The position numbers were made by a program, and so were the translations under genes. 64,000 nt of DNA from Frigoribacterium faeni (GTDB taxonomy: Bacteria; Actinomycetota; Actinomycetes; Actinomycetales; Microbacteriaceae). The stretch's first letter is position 1. Every line of letters starts with the position of its first letter. Of the stretch, positions 8,547 to 17,744 are shown in pieces. The notes beneath the pieces were generated by a model. The model made no database searches and was not told the origin of the DNA. It worked only from the letters and a program-made list of their open reading frames with translations. The stretch lies in contig NZ_BJUV01000006.1 in assembly GCF_007988805.1 (NCBI RefSeq), positions 62,001 to 126,000 of the forward strand. Direction: 5' to 3'.

Positions 8547-10406
8547 ATGTGCGGAATCGTGGGTTACGTCGGACAGGCCGGTCTCGGAGAGAAGAGCGTC
8601 GAGGTCCTCCTCGGGGGTCTGAAGCGACTCGAGTACCGCGGTTACGACTCGGCCGGCGTCGCGATCATCGACGCCGAGGGCACGCTCGGCAGCCGCAAGA
8701 AGGCGGGCAAGCTGCAGGTCCTGGTCGACGACCTCGAGGCCTCGCCGCTGACCGACGGCCGCACCGGCATCGGCCACACCCGGTGGGCGACCCACGGCGG
8801 CCCGACCGACGCGAACGCCCACCCCCACCTCGCCGACGACGGCAAGCTGGCGTTGATCCACAACGGCATCATCGAGAACTTCTCCGAGCTCAAGGCCGAG
8901 CTCCTCGCCGAGGGCGTCGAGTTCCTCAGCGAGACCGACTCCGAGGTCGCCGCGCACCTCGTCGCCCGCGCCTACCGCGCCTCCGGCGACCTCGCCGAGG
9001 CGCTGCGCACCGTGGTGAACACGCTCGAGGGCGCGTTCACGCTGCTCGTCGTGCACGCCGACCAGCCCGGCGTCGTCGTCGGCGCCCGCCGCAACTCGCC
9101 CCTGGTGATCGGCCTGGGCGACGGCGAGAACTTCCTCGGCAGCGACGTGGCGGCCTTCGTCGCCCACACGCGTCGCGCCATGTCGATCGGTCAGGACCAG
9201 CTCGTCACCATCCGTCCCGACTCGGTCGAGGTCGTCGACTTCGACGGTGCTCCCGTCGAGACCACCGAGTTCGAGGTCGACTGGGACGCCTCCGCCGCCG
9301 AGAAGGGCGGCTGGTCGAGCTTCATGGCGAAGGAGATCAGCGAGGAGCCCGAGGCCGTGGCCAACACGCTGCTCGGCCGCGTCGCCGACGGAGCGGTCAC
9401 GCTGACCGACCTCGACGGGGTCCGCGACCGCCTCCTCACCGTCGACCGGGTCATCGTCATCGCCTGCGGCACCGCGGCCTACGCCGGCATCCTCGGCAAG
9501 TACGCCATCGAGCAGTGGGCGCGCGTGCCCGTCGAGGTCGAGCTCGCGCACGAGTTCCGTTACCGCGACCCCGTGCTCGACGAGCGCACCCTGGTCGTCT
9601 CGATCAGCCAGTCGGGCGAGACGATGGACACCCTCATGGCCGTCAAGTACGCCCGCGAGCAGGGCGCCCAGGTGCTGTCGATCTGCAACACGCAGGGCTC
9701 GACCATCCCGCGCGAGTCCGACGCCGTGATCTACACGCACGCCGGGCCCGAGGTGGCCGTGGCGTCGACCAAGGCGTTCGTCGCGCAGGGCACCGCGCTG
9801 TTCCTGCTCGGGCTGCACCTCGCGACGCTGCGCGGCACCCTCAGCTCCGAGCAGATCGCCGAGCAGGTCACCGACCTCCAGGCGATCCCCGACAAGATCA
9901 GCCGGGTGCTGGAGAGCGCCGAGCGCATCCGCACCCTCGCCGGGTGGATGGCCGACACCCGCTCCGTGCTCTTCCTCGGTCGTCACGTCGGGTACCCGAT
10001 CGCGCTCGAGGGCGCGCTCAAGCTCAAGGAGCTCGCCTACATCCACGCCGAGGGCTTCGCCGCGGGCGAGCTCAAGCACGGCCCGATCGCCCTGATCGAG
10101 CCGGGCCAGATCGTCTTCGTCATCGTGCCGAGCCCGCGCGATCCGCGCAGTCTGCACCCCAAGGTCGTCTCGAACATCCAGGAGATCCGCGCCCGCGGCG
10201 CCCGGGTGATCGCGATCGCCGAGGAGGGCGACGCCGCCGTGCTGCCGTTCGCCGACGAGGTGCTGCACATCCCGCTCGCGGCCCCGCTCTTCGAGTCGCT
10301 GCTCGCGGTCGTGCCGCTGCACATCTTCGGCATGGAGCTCGCCGCGGCCAAGGGCCTCGACGTCGATCAGCCCCGCAACCTCGCGAAGTCCGTGACGGTC
10401 GAGTAG
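8547..10406 (+). CDS. glmS: Glutamine-fructose-6-phosphate transaminase GlmS
   Basis: The 619-residue enzyme makes glucosamine-6-phosphate from fructose-6-phosphate and glutamine. The start was set at this ATG, not at an upstream in-frame GTG, because the catalytic Cys must follow the initiator Met (MCGIVGYVG). The glutaminase domain covers about 1-230 ([13 protein letters not shown]). Two SIS sugar-isomerase domains follow ([29 protein letters not shown]), and the protein ends [12 protein letters not shown] as in other GlmS proteins. The acpS-alr-tsa operon begins 37 bases downstream. Confidence 0.96.
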   Translation: MCGIVGYVGQAGLGEKSVEVLLGGLKRLEYRGYDSAGVAIIDAEGTLGSRKKAGKLQVLVDDLEASPLTDGRTGIGHTRWATHGGPTDANAHPHLADDGKLALIHNGIIENFSELKAELLAEGVEFLSETDSEVAAHLVARAYRASGDLAEALRTVVNTLEGAFTLLVVHADQPGVVVGARRNSPLVIGLGDGENFLGSDVAAFVAHTRRAMSIGQDQLVTIRPDSVEVVDFDGAPVETTEFEVDWDASAAEKGGWSSFMAKEISEEPEAVANTLLGRVADGAVTLTDLDGVRDRLLTVDRVIVIACGTAAYAGILGKYAIEQWARVPVEVELAHEFRYRDPVLDERTLVVSISQSGETMDTLMAVKYAREQGAQVLSICNTQGSTIPRESDAVIYTHAGPEVAVASTKAFVAQGTALFLLGLHLATLRGTLSSEQIAEQVTDLQAIPDKISRVLESAERIRTLAGWMADTRSVLFLGRHVGYPIALEGALKLKELAYIHAEGFAAGELKHGPIALIEPGQIVFVIVPSPRDPRSLHPKVVSNIQEIRARGARVIAIAEEGDAAVLPFADEVLHIPLAAPLFESLLAVVPLHIFGMELAAAKGLDVDQPRNLAKSVTVE

Positions 10407-10443
10407 ATCCGAGTCCGCCACCGATGACACACCGACCACCAGC

Positions 10444-10869
10444 ATGATCGTCGGGATCGGGGTCGACGTGGTCGACCTGCAGCGATTCGGACGGTCGCTC
10501 GAGCGGACCCCCGCTCTGCGTCCGCGACTGTTCGGCGACGCCGAGACGGTGCTGCGGGACGGCTCTCCCCGCTCGCTCCCGTCGCTCGCGGCGCGGTTCG
10601 CGGCGAAGGAGGCGCTCATCAAGGCGCTGGGCGGCTCCACCGGGGTCGGCTGGCACGACGTCGTGGTCGTCTCGGACGCCGAGGGGGCGCCGTCGCTGTC
10701 GCTGTCGGGGGGTGCTCGGGCGCTGGCCGACGTGCGCGGCGTCACGCACCTCCACCTCTCGCTCAGTCACGACGGCGGCGTCGCCGTCGCCTACGTCGTT
10801 GCCGAGCGCGTCGACCGCGCCCCGACCACCGACACCCGAGACGACCCCGAGGAGGCGATCAGGGAGTGA
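10444..10869 (+). CDS. acpS: Holo-[acyl-carrier-protein] synthase AcpS
   Basis: The 141-residue protein transfers the 4'-phosphopantetheine arm from CoA to acyl carrier protein. The two Mg-binding motifs are visible: GIGVDVVDLQRF near the start, and ARFAAKEALIKALGG near residue 57. The family is usually 115-130 residues; a short acidic C-terminal tail accounts for the excess. Its TGA overlaps the GTG of the next gene by four bases, so translation is probably coupled. The pairing acpS-alr is common in bacteria. Confidence 0.93.
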   Translation: MIVGIGVDVVDLQRFGRSLERTPALRPRLFGDAETVLRDGSPRSLPSLAARFAAKEALIKALGGSTGVGWHDVVVVSDAEGAPSLSLSGGARALADVRGVTHLHLSLSHDGGVAVAYVVAERVDRAPTTDTRDDPEEAIRE

Positions 10870-11954
10870 CCCAGGACGTCAAGATCACCGTCGACACGAC
10901 CGCCCTGCGTCACAACGTCGGCGTGCTGCGCGAGGTCGTGGCCCCGGCGGAGACGATGGTCGTGGTCAAGGCCGACGCCTACGGCCACGGGGCCGTCGAG
11001 TCGGCTCGCGCCTTCGTCGAGGCGGGTGTCGACTGGCTCGGCGTCGCCGACCTCGACGAGGCCCTCGAGCTGCGTCGCGCCGGCATCACCGCGCCCGTGC
11101 TCGCGTGGCTGCACGCTCCCGGCGAGACGTTCGCCTCGGCGGCCGCTCACGACGTGACTCCGGCCGTGTCCGACATCGCCCAGCTCGAGTCGGCCGCCGC
11201 GGCGGGCGTGCGGGCCGTGCACCTCTGCATCGACACCGGCCTCAGCCGCAACGGGGCCGTCGAGTCCGAATGGCCCGCCTTCTTCCGCCGGGCCGCCGAG
11301 CTCGCCCACCGCCTCCCAGTGGAGGGGCTGATGAGCCACCTCTCGAACACGTCGCCCGAGGAGGACGGTCAGCAGGCCGCGGCGTTCCTGCGGGCGACCG
11401 GCATGCTCGGCGATCTCGGCGTCGAGCCCCCGCTGCGACACCTCGCCGCCTCGGCCGCCGGCCTCAGCTACGACGGCTCACGCGGCACGCTGGTCCGGTT
11501 CGGACTCGCCGCGTACGGTCTCAGCCCCTTCGCGGGGCGTTCCGCCGCCGAGTGGGGCCTGCGCCCCGCCCTGACCCTGTCGGCCCCCGTGACCTCGACC
11601 AAGCGCGTCCCCGCCGGCGAGGGCGTGTCGTACGGGTACCTCTTCCGGCCCGAGCACGACACCACCATCGCCGTCGTGCCGGTGGGCTACGCCGACGGCG
11701 TCGACCGCGCGGCGAGCGACCGCGCCTCCGTGTCCATCGGTCAGCGCACGTACCGGGTCCGGGGTCGCATCGCGATGAACGCCCTCGTCATCGACGTCGG
11801 CGACGACCCCGTCGAGGTCGGAGACGACGTCGTCCTGTTCGGCGACCCGTCGAGGGGCCACCAGAGCGCAGCCGACTGGGCCGCCGCCTCCGGGGGGATC
11901 ACCTACGAGACCGTCGCGTGCCTGTCCGGCGCGTTGACCAGGAGGTATCTGTGA
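10866..11954 (+). CDS. alr: Alanine racemase
   Basis: The 362-residue PLP enzyme interconverts L- and D-alanine for peptidoglycan. The PLP lysine is K35 in VVKADAYGHG, the canonical motif, and the second catalytic region is GEGVSYGYLF. Later motifs include VVPVGYADGV and GRIAMNALVIDVGDD; the usual MDQ of the last motif reads MNA here. The GTG start overlaps the acpS stop and the gene's own stop overlaps the next gene. It shares about the same length and layout with the gene immediately downstream, so the two are tandem paralogues. Confidence 0.92.
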   Translation: MTQDVKITVDTTALRHNVGVLREVVAPAETMVVVKADAYGHGAVESARAFVEAGVDWLGVADLDEALELRRAGITAPVLAWLHAPGETFASAAAHDVTPAVSDIAQLESAAAAGVRAVHLCIDTGLSRNGAVESEWPAFFRRAAELAHRLPVEGLMSHLSNTSPEEDGQQAAAFLRATGMLGDLGVEPPLRHLAASAAGLSYDGSRGTLVRFGLAAYGLSPFAGRSAAEWGLRPALTLSAPVTSTKRVPAGEGVSYGYLFRPEHDTTIAVVPVGYADGVDRAASDRASVSIGQRTYRVRGRIAMNALVIDVGDDPVEVGDDVVLFGDPSRGHQSAADWAAASGGITYETVACLSGALTRRYL

Positions 11955-13084
11955 GCGAGGCGTACCTGCGCCGGGCGACCGTCGACCTGGCGGCCTACCG
12001 CGCGAACCTCTCGTCGCTGATCGAGCGGATGGCGCCGGTCGAGGTGCTGGCGATCGTCAAGGCCGACGCCTACTCGAACGGCATCGACGTCATGGTGCCC
12101 GAGGCCGTCGCCGCCGGCATCCGCTGGTTCGGCACGGTCGAGCTCGCCCCCGCTCTCCGCCTGCGCCGAGCCGGCGTCGCCCTCGAGGCCTCGTTCTTCG
12201 CCTGGCAGCTCGGCCCCGACGAGGACTACGCCGCCGCCGTCGAGCTCCGCGTCGACCTCGGCATCTCGACCATGGAGCAGCTCGAGGCCTTCGCCGACGC
12301 CGCGCGCACGGCCGGCTCCGAGGCCCTCGTGCACCTCACCATCGACACCGGCCTGCACCGCGAGGGCTGCCTGCCGGCCGACTGGGCCGCGCTGGTGACT
12401 CGGGCGGTGGCCCTCCGCGACGAGGGCGTGGTGCGCCTCCGCGGTGCCTTCTCGCACGTGTCCGAGACGTCCGAGGCCGACGACCACGCGGCCTCCCTCG
12501 TGTTCCGCAAGGCGCTCGCCGACGCCGAGGCGCTCGGCGCGACCTTCGAGAAACGGCACATGTCGTCGAGCTCGGCCGGCATGGAGCACCCCGAGCGTCG
12601 CTTCGACATGGTGCGGATGGGCTCGAACGGCTACGGCATCCCGGTGACCGAGGGGGTCACCGCGAGCGATCGGGGACTGCGCCCCGTGCTGACCGTGAGC
12701 GCCTGCGTCGTCCGGGTGAAGCGCGTGCCCGCGGGCACGGGCGTCTCGTACGACTACACCTACCGCACCGATCGCGACACGACCCTGGCCCTCGTCCCGA
12801 TCGGCTACGCCGACGGCGTCAGCCGACGCGCGCAGCACGGCGTCGAGGTCACCGTGCGGGGTCGCCGCTACCCGATCGTCGGCCGTGTCGCCATGGACCA
12901 GTTCCTGATCGACGTCGGCGACGATCCGATCGCGGTCGGCGACGAGGTCCTCCTCTTCGGATCGGGCGACCACGGCGAGCTGACGATCGGCGAGTGGGCC
13001 GACCTGACCGGGACCATCCCCGAAGAGGTCTCCTGCCGCATCGGGCGCCGCGTGCCCCGCGTGTACCGGGGGCGGCGGGCGTGA
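11951..13084 (+). CDS. Second alanine-racemase-family enzyme
   Basis: The 377-residue protein has the Alr fold motifs: PLP lysine K37 in IVKADAYSNG, VPAGTGVSYDYTY, VPIGYADGV and GRVAMDQFLIDVGDD. It departs from the first copy in the active-site loop (AYSNG instead of AYGHG) and after the catalytic Tyr (SYDY instead of SYGY), while keeping the canonical MDQ. These changes suggest a different or wider substrate range. Type B peptidoglycan in Microbacteriaceae contains a D-diamino acid in the cross-bridge, so an ornithine or lysine racemase role is plausible but unproven. The GTG start overlaps the previous stop by four bases. Confidence 0.85.
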   Translation: MSEAYLRRATVDLAAYRANLSSLIERMAPVEVLAIVKADAYSNGIDVMVPEAVAAGIRWFGTVELAPALRLRRAGVALEASFFAWQLGPDEDYAAAVELRVDLGISTMEQLEAFADAARTAGSEALVHLTIDTGLHREGCLPADWAALVTRAVALRDEGVVRLRGAFSHVSETSEADDHAASLVFRKALADAEALGATFEKRHMSSSSAGMEHPERRFDMVRMGSNGYGIPVTEGVTASDRGLRPVLTVSACVVRVKRVPAGTGVSYDYTYRTDRDTTLALVPIGYADGVSRRAQHGVEVTVRGRRYPIVGRVAMDQFLIDVGDDPIAVGDEVLLFGSGDHGELTIGEWADLTGTIPEEVSCRIGRRVPRVYRGRRA

Positions 13085-13602
13085 CCGACACCGCGCCTCC
13101 TCTGTTCGACGGGTCGGTCGCCGACCCCGAGGCGATGGAGTCCCTCGGGCGTCGCCTCGCCGGGCTGCTGCGCGCCGGCGACCTCCTCGTGCTCACCGGT
13201 CCGCTCGGGGCCGGCAAGACGACGATGACGCGAGGCCTCGGCGCGGGCCTCGAGGTGCGCGGTCAGGTGGCGAGCCCCACCTTCGTGCTGGCCCGCACCC
13301 ATCCGAGCGCCTCGGGCGTGCCGCTCGTGCACGTCGACGCCTACCGGCTGGGCGGAGCGACCGAGCTCGACGACCTCGACCTCGACTTCGACGGGTCGAT
13401 CGTCGTGGTCGAGTGGGGCGCCGGCCTGCTCGACGGCGTGGCCGAGTCGTGGCTCGACGTCGTGATCGAGCGGCCGACCGGTGCCGGGGCGGCGGACGAC
13501 CCCGACCACGACCCCGACGACCCGGACGCCTCGCTCGACGAGCCCCGACGCGTGACCATCACCGCCCACGGCCCCCGATGGGCCGGGGTGTCCTTCACCT
13601 AG
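13081..13602 (+). CDS. tsaE: tRNA t6A synthesis ATPase TsaE
   Basis: The 173-residue P-loop protein works with TsaB and TsaD to make threonylcarbamoyladenosine at position 37 of ANN-decoding tRNAs. The Walker A motif GPLGAGKTT lies near residue 40. SPTFVLARTHP, VHVDAYRL and VVEWGAGL are conserved TsaE motifs. The GTG start overlaps the racemase stop by four bases; a longer in-frame start at 12994 lies inside the racemase gene and is rejected. A run of Asp/Pro near residues 140-155 is an unusual acidic insert. All the t6A partner genes follow in order. Confidence 0.93.
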   Translation: MTDTAPPLFDGSVADPEAMESLGRRLAGLLRAGDLLVLTGPLGAGKTTMTRGLGAGLEVRGQVASPTFVLARTHPSASGVPLVHVDAYRLGGATELDDLDLDFDGSIVVVEWGAGLLDGVAESWLDVVIERPTGAGAADDPDHDPDDPDASLDEPRRVTITAHGPRWAGVSFT

Positions 13603-13631
13603 GAGGCGCGGGTCGTGTCGGTCGGACCGCC

Positions 13632-13637
13632 TACGAT
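13632..13637 (+). promoter_or_regulatory. -10 box for leaderless tsaB
   Basis: TACGAT ends 6 bases before the tsaB GTG. It lies in the 41-base gap after tsaE, so tsaB-rimI-tsaD may have their own leaderless promoter as well as read-through from upstream. Confidence 0.5.
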
Positions 13638-13643
13638 TGACCC

Positions 13644-14318
13644 GTGATCCTGGCCATCGACACCTCCGCCGGCACGACCGTCGCCGTCGTCGACCGCGAC
13701 GGCGGCGTGCTGGCCGAACGCACCGAGACCGACACCCGGCGTCACGCCGAGGTGATCGGCACGCTGATCGAGTCCGTGCTCGCAAAGGCCGGGGTCTCGC
13801 CCTCGGCGCTCAGCGCGGTCGTGGCGGGAGTCGGTCCAGGCCCCTACACGGGTCTGCGCGTCGGCATCGTCGCGGCCCGCGCGTTCGCCTTCGGGATCGG
13901 CCGCCCCTGTCTCGCGCTCGGCAGCCACGACGCGATCGCCTTCGAACGGCTGTCCGCGCTCGGCGGCGGCTCGGTCGCCGTGCCGAGCGACCGCCTCGAC
14001 TCGCCCCTCGTCGTCGTGACCGACGCGCGCCGGCGCGAGGTCGCCTGGACGGCGTACAGCGGCCTCGACGACAGTGGCCTGCCCGTCCGGGTCGACGGGC
14101 CGACGCTGGCGAAGCCCGCCGACCTCGACGAGTCGACCGGCGCCTCCTCCTCGTCCCCGCGCACCGACCCCGACCGCACCGTCGTGTCGGCGGCGGCGCT
14201 CGGGATGCTCGCCGAGCGCCTGTTCGAGCACGGTCGCGGGTTCGCCGATCCGGCGCCGCTCTACCTGCGCGAACCCGACGTCACCGTGTCGGCCGGTCCG
14301 AAGCCGGTCGGGCGATGA
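13644..14318 (+). CDS. tsaB: t6A synthesis protein TsaB
   Basis: The 224-residue protein is the inactive ASKHA-fold partner of TsaD. It opens ILAIDTSAGTTVAVVDRDG and carries the typical GVGPGPYTGLRVGI near residue 65. It has no complete metal-binding HxxxH, as expected of TsaB. The GTG start follows a TACGAT -10 box by 6 bases. Its TGA overlaps the ATG of rimI. Confidence 0.93.
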   Translation: MILAIDTSAGTTVAVVDRDGGVLAERTETDTRRHAEVIGTLIESVLAKAGVSPSALSAVVAGVGPGPYTGLRVGIVAARAFAFGIGRPCLALGSHDAIAFERLSALGGGSVAVPSDRLDSPLVVVTDARRREVAWTAYSGLDDSGLPVRVDGPTLAKPADLDESTGASSSSPRTDPDRTVVSAAALGMLAERLFEHGRGFADPAPLYLREPDVTVSAGPKPVGR

Positions 14319-14860
14319 GCTTCCGGCTGCGTCGGGCGACCCCCGACGACCTCGACGGAATCATGGCGCTCGAGACCTCGGTGTTCGTCTCCGACGCGTG
14401 GTCGCGCGAGGGGATGGCGCACGAGCTCGCGTCGCCCGACGGCTGGTATCTAGTGGCGACCCCCGAGGCTGAGCCCGACGATTCGGCAGATGACACCGCC
14501 GTCGTCGGTTACGCCGGCCTGCTCGCGCTGCCGGGAGCCCCCGACGCCGACGTGCAGACGATCGCCGTCGCGCCGGGGGCCCGCCGGCACGGACTCGGCC
14601 GCACGCTCATGACGCGGCTGCTCGACGAGGCGCGGCGGCGCAGGGTGCGTGAGGTGTTCCTCGAGGTCCGGGCCGACAACCCCTCCGCGCAGCGCCTCTA
14701 CGCGTCGCTCGGCTTCGAGCAGATCGCCGTCCGGCCGCGCTACTACATGCCCGACGCCGTCGACGCGTTCGTCATGCGGCTCGTGGTCCCGCCGACCGCC
14801 ACGTCGCTCGCCTCGCCCGGCGCCTCGTCGCCGGCCCCACAGACAGGACCCTCCTCGTGA
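14315..14860 (+). CDS. rimI: Ribosomal-protein-alanine N-acetyltransferase RimI
   Basis: The 181-residue GNAT-family enzyme is predicted to acetylate the N-terminal alanine of ribosomal protein S18. The acetyl-CoA-binding motif is [16 protein letters not shown], followed by [25 protein letters not shown], a strong RimI signature. The ATG overlaps the tsaB stop by four bases. About 20 extra Ala/Ser/Pro residues at the C-terminus lie beyond the domain. Its place between tsaB and tsaD is the standard bacterial arrangement. Confidence 0.92.
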   Translation: MSFRLRRATPDDLDGIMALETSVFVSDAWSREGMAHELASPDGWYLVATPEAEPDDSADDTAVVGYAGLLALPGAPDADVQTIAVAPGARRHGLGRTLMTRLLDEARRRRVREVFLEVRADNPSAQRLYASLGFEQIAVRPRYYMPDAVDAFVMRLVVPPTATSLASPGASSPAPQTGPSS

Positions 14861-15954
14861 CCGCGACCCGCGCCTCCTCGGCCATCGCACCGACGGCGCA
14901 CGCCGACGGGCCCCTCGTGCTCGGCATCGAGACCAGCTGCGACGAGACCGGCGTGGGCATCGTGCGGGGCACGACCCTGCTCGCGAACGTCATCTCGTCG
15001 TCGATGGACGAGCACGCGAGATACGGCGGCGTCGTGCCCGAGGTGGCGGCCCGCGCGCACCTCGACGCGATGCAGCCCGCTCTCGAGGCGGCGCTCGCCG
15101 AGGCCGGCGTCACGCTCGACGAGCTCGACGCCATCGCCGTCACGAGCGGGCCCGGGCTCGCCGGGGCGCTGATGGTCGGCGTGGGCGCGGCGAAGGCCCT
15201 CGCCCTCGCGACCGGCACGCCGCTGTACGCCGTCAACCACCTGGTCGGTCACGTCGGCGCCGACGTGCTGCGCGACGACGGCAGCGACCTCGAGCTGCCG
15301 ACCATCGCCCTGCTCGTGTCGGGCGGGCACACCTCGCTGCTGCACGTCCGCGACCTCGTCGATGACGTCGAGCTGCTCGGCGAGACCATCGACGACGCGG
15401 CGGGCGAGGCGTTCGACAAGGTCGCGCGGCTGCTCGGGCTGCCCTACCCCGGCGGTCCGCAGATCGACCGGGTGGCCGCCGACGGCGACCCCGCCGCGAT
15501 CCGGTTCCCCCGCGGGCTGACGCTGCCGAAGGACCTGGTCCGCCATCGCTACGACTTCTCGTTCTCGGGTCTGAAGACCGCGGTCGCCCGCTGGGTCGAA
15601 CGTCGGCGAGACGAGGGAGGCGCGGTTCCCGTCGCCGACGTCGCCGCCGGCTTCCGCGAGGCCGTCGCCGACGTGCTGCTCACCAAGGCGCTCGCCGCCT
15701 GCGCCGACCTCGGCGTGCCGCGGCTGCTGCTCGGCGGGGGAGTGGTGGCCAACGCCCGCGTCCGGCAGCTCGCCCTCGAGCGCTGCGCCGCGGCCGGCGT
15801 CGAGCTGCGGGTTCCGCCGCTGTCGCTCTGCACCGACAACGGGGCGATGATCGCCGCCCTCGGCGCTCAGCTCGTCTCCCGCGGGCACGCGCCGTCGCCC
15901 CTCGACTTCGGCGCCGACTCGACGCTGCCGGTGACGACGGTGCAGGTCGTCTGA
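14857..15954 (+). CDS. tsaD: tRNA threonylcarbamoyltransferase TsaD
   Basis: The 365-residue enzyme transfers the threonylcarbamoyl group to A37 of tRNA. It opens with [16 protein letters not shown]; the metal-binding HxxxH is in VNHLVGHVG near residue 128, and the phosphate loops include VSGGHTSLL and [10 protein letters not shown]. The length is typical. The GTG start overlaps the rimI stop by four bases. It is the last gene of a run whose coding regions overlap or nearly touch from acpS onward. Confidence 0.96.
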   Translation: MTATRASSAIAPTAHADGPLVLGIETSCDETGVGIVRGTTLLANVISSSMDEHARYGGVVPEVAARAHLDAMQPALEAALAEAGVTLDELDAIAVTSGPGLAGALMVGVGAAKALALATGTPLYAVNHLVGHVGADVLRDDGSDLELPTIALLVSGGHTSLLHVRDLVDDVELLGETIDDAAGEAFDKVARLLGLPYPGGPQIDRVAADGDPAAIRFPRGLTLPKDLVRHRYDFSFSGLKTAVARWVERRRDEGGAVPVADVAAGFREAVADVLLTKALAACADLGVPRLLLGGGVVANARVRQLALERCAAAGVELRVPPLSLCTDNGAMIAALGAQLVSRGHAPSPLDFGADSTLPVTTVQVV

Positions 15955-16052
15955 GGCGTCGACCACGGTTCGAGGCTCCTCCCCAGGGCGCCGTCCGCGG
16001 CGTCGGTCCGCCGTCGGCCGTGCGCGGGCGGCGGCGCCGGGGTCGATCCGCG

Positions 16053-16058
16053 TAGGCT
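16053..16058 (+). promoter_or_regulatory. Putative -10 box, DUF4190 gene 1
   Basis: 'Near 16050-16058' the sequence reads GTAGGCTC; TAGGCT is a TANNNT-type -10 about 35 bases before the ATG. A GAGAAGGAGA ribosome-binding site lies between. The exact position is approximate by a base or two. Confidence 0.35.
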
Positions 16059-16089
16059 CGGGGCACCCCCACGAGAAGGAGACCTCGGC

Positions 16090-16449
16090 ATGACCGACAA
16101 CGATCCGGCCCGCCAGGGCGCACAGCAGCCCTACGGACAGCAGCCGTCGTACCAGCAGAACCCCTACCAGGGGGCCTACGGCCAGCAGAACCCCAAGATG
16201 AACGTGCTGGCCATCGTGTCGCTCGTCGCCAGCATCCTCAGCTCGTTCTTCTTCAGCATCGTGGCGGTCGTCACCGGGCACATCGCTCTCCGTCAGATCA
16301 AGCGCACCGGCGAGCAGGGCCGGGTGCTCGCGATCATCGGGCTCGTGCTCGGCTACCTCGGGCTCGCCGGGGCCATCGTGATCGGCATCTTCGTCATCGC
16401 GGCCATCGCCGCCGGCGCCTTCAGCTACGACTACTCGACCTCTCCCTGA
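16090..16449 (+). CDS. DUF4190-type small membrane protein
   Basis: The 119-residue protein has a Gln/Tyr-rich cytosolic start (about residues 1-35, with QQPYGQQPSYQQNPY) and two hydrophobic segments around 40-65 and 80-110. The segments are separated by the short basic loop RQIKRTGEQGRV, the DUF4190 pattern. The start follows a GAGAAGGAGA ribosome-binding site. The function of the family is unknown. A larger relative lies next downstream. Confidence 0.8.
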   Translation: MTDNDPARQGAQQPYGQQPSYQQNPYQGAYGQQNPKMNVLAIVSLVASILSSFFFSIVAVVTGHIALRQIKRTGEQGRVLAIIGLVLGYLGLAGAIVIGIFVIAAIAAGAFSYDYSTSP

Positions 16450-16480
16450 CGGTTCCCGGCTCGTTCGTCGACGTCGTCGC

Positions 16481-16486
16481 TAGCAT
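16481..16486 (+). promoter_or_regulatory. Putative -10 box, DUF4190 gene 2
   Basis: TAGCAT fits the TANNNT pattern and is about 95 bases before the chosen ATG, giving a leader of moderate length. An in-frame GTG/ATG inside the leader is possible but has no ribosome-binding site. Confidence 0.35.
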
Positions 16487-16580
16487 GACGGGGTCCGCGC
16501 TCACCGGCGTGGCTCCCGTCATGGGTCGAGTCGACGCCCGACTCACCACGACCGCCGTCCTCGCACGCGAAAGGCTCCTC

Positions 16581-17558
16581 ATGGCCACCGACGACACGAC
16601 TCCCGAGCAGCCGGGCGACACGCCTCCTGCCTCCCGCCCCACGACGGGCGGCTCCGACGCCACCGGGCCCGACGCCGGGTCCGGCGCCGCCGCCTCGCCG
16701 CCGCTGCCGCCGACCGCGTTCCCCGACGCGCCGACCCAGGCCGCGCCTCCAACCCAGCCCGCGCCTCCTGCCGGGTCTCGTCCGGCGACCGACCCCTTCG
16801 TCGCACCCGGCCAGGAGCCGGGGCGGCCGCAGCAGGGCCCCGGTGCACCCGCGTCGGCGCCCTACGGCGCCCCGGCGCCCGGCTCGTCTCAGGCGCCCGG
16901 CTCCGCCCCGTATCAGGCGCCCGGCCAGGGCGCCCCGGGTCAGCGATCGCCGTACGGCGCCCCGGGGCAGGCCCCGCAGGGCCCTCCCGGATCGACGCCC
17001 TACGGGGCCGGCCAGCCGCAGCGTCCCGGGTACGGCGCCCCTGCCGGCAGCGCGGGTCAGCAGCCCGGCCAGCCGTACGGAGCGCCGCAGCAGCAGCCCT
17101 ACGGGGCGCCTCAGCAGTACGGCGCCCCTCAGCAGCAGTCTCCGTACGGCGCGCAGCAGCAGCCCTACGGGACCCCTCGTCCGCAGCAGCCGTACGGCGC
17201 CCCGCAGTACGGTGCGTCGCAGCCCTACGGGTCGCCCTATGCCCCGTACCAGCAGGGCGGGGCCGCCAAGCCGTCGAGCCTGCTGAGCATCCTGTCGATG
17301 TCGGCGTCGATCCTCGGCGTGCTGGTGTCGTTCGCCCTCTTCGGGTTCGGCATCGTCTTCTCGATCGCGGCGGTCGTCCTCGGGCACATCGGTCAGAAGC
17401 GCGAGCGTCACGCCCGCGGGTTCTGGTTGACCGGGCTCATCGTCGGCTACGTCGGCATCGGGATCGCCCTGCTGATCATCGCCTTCTGGGGCTTCGCCCT
17501 GGCCTACCTCGGCAACATGCCCGGCACGGGCGGCGGCGGCTACTACGGCGGCTCCTGA
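16581..17558 (+). CDS. DUF4190 protein with PYGAPQQQ repeats
   Basis: The 325-residue protein has about 230 N-terminal residues of Pro/Gly/Gln/Tyr low complexity with repeated PYGAPQQ units. A DUF4190-like pair of membrane segments (about 235-265 and 280-312) follows. The start was chosen at the ATG after GAAAGG; an upstream in-frame start at 16485 sits on the -10 box. Such disordered Tyr/Gln tails occur on many actinobacterial envelope proteins. The function is unknown. It is a relative of the preceding gene, so this is probably a local duplication. Confidence 0.72.
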   Translation: MATDDTTPEQPGDTPPASRPTTGGSDATGPDAGSGAAASPPLPPTAFPDAPTQAAPPTQPAPPAGSRPATDPFVAPGQEPGRPQQGPGAPASAPYGAPAPGSSQAPGSAPYQAPGQGAPGQRSPYGAPGQAPQGPPGSTPYGAGQPQRPGYGAPAGSAGQQPGQPYGAPQQQPYGAPQQYGAPQQQSPYGAQQQPYGTPRPQQPYGAPQYGASQPYGSPYAPYQQGGAAKPSSLLSILSMSASILGVLVSFALFGFGIVFSIAAVVLGHIGQKRERHARGFWLTGLIVGYVGIGIALLIIAFWGFALAYLGNMPGTGGGGYYGGS

Positions 17559-17580
17559 GCCGCACGTCTCCGGTCCGTTC

Positions 17581-17615
17581 GAGAGCCGCCGCACCCCGAG
17601 GGGGCGGCGGCTCTC
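17581..17615. terminator. Hairpin between convergent genes
   Basis: GAGAGCCGCCGC pairs with GCGGCGGCTCTC around a partly paired CCCC/GGGG core. It lies between the convergent DUF4190 gene and the methyltransferase gene and could serve both. Confidence 0.75.
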
Positions 17616-17658
17616 GTCGTGTGAGCGGCGCGGGCGCGGGTGCGGTCGTGGTCGCAGT

Positions 17659-17690
17659 CGTGACGGCGACGGCGACGGCGACGGCGTCGA
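17659..17690. repeat. Short GACGGC tandem repeat
   Basis: About four copies of the hexamer GACGGC lie just beyond the end of the methyltransferase gene. It is a simple low-complexity repeat with no visible role. Confidence 0.6.
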
Positions 17691-17744
17691 CGTCGGCGGA
17701 CCGCGGGGGTCCGGCCGCTGGCGCCCGGTGGGGCAGCGAACGGG

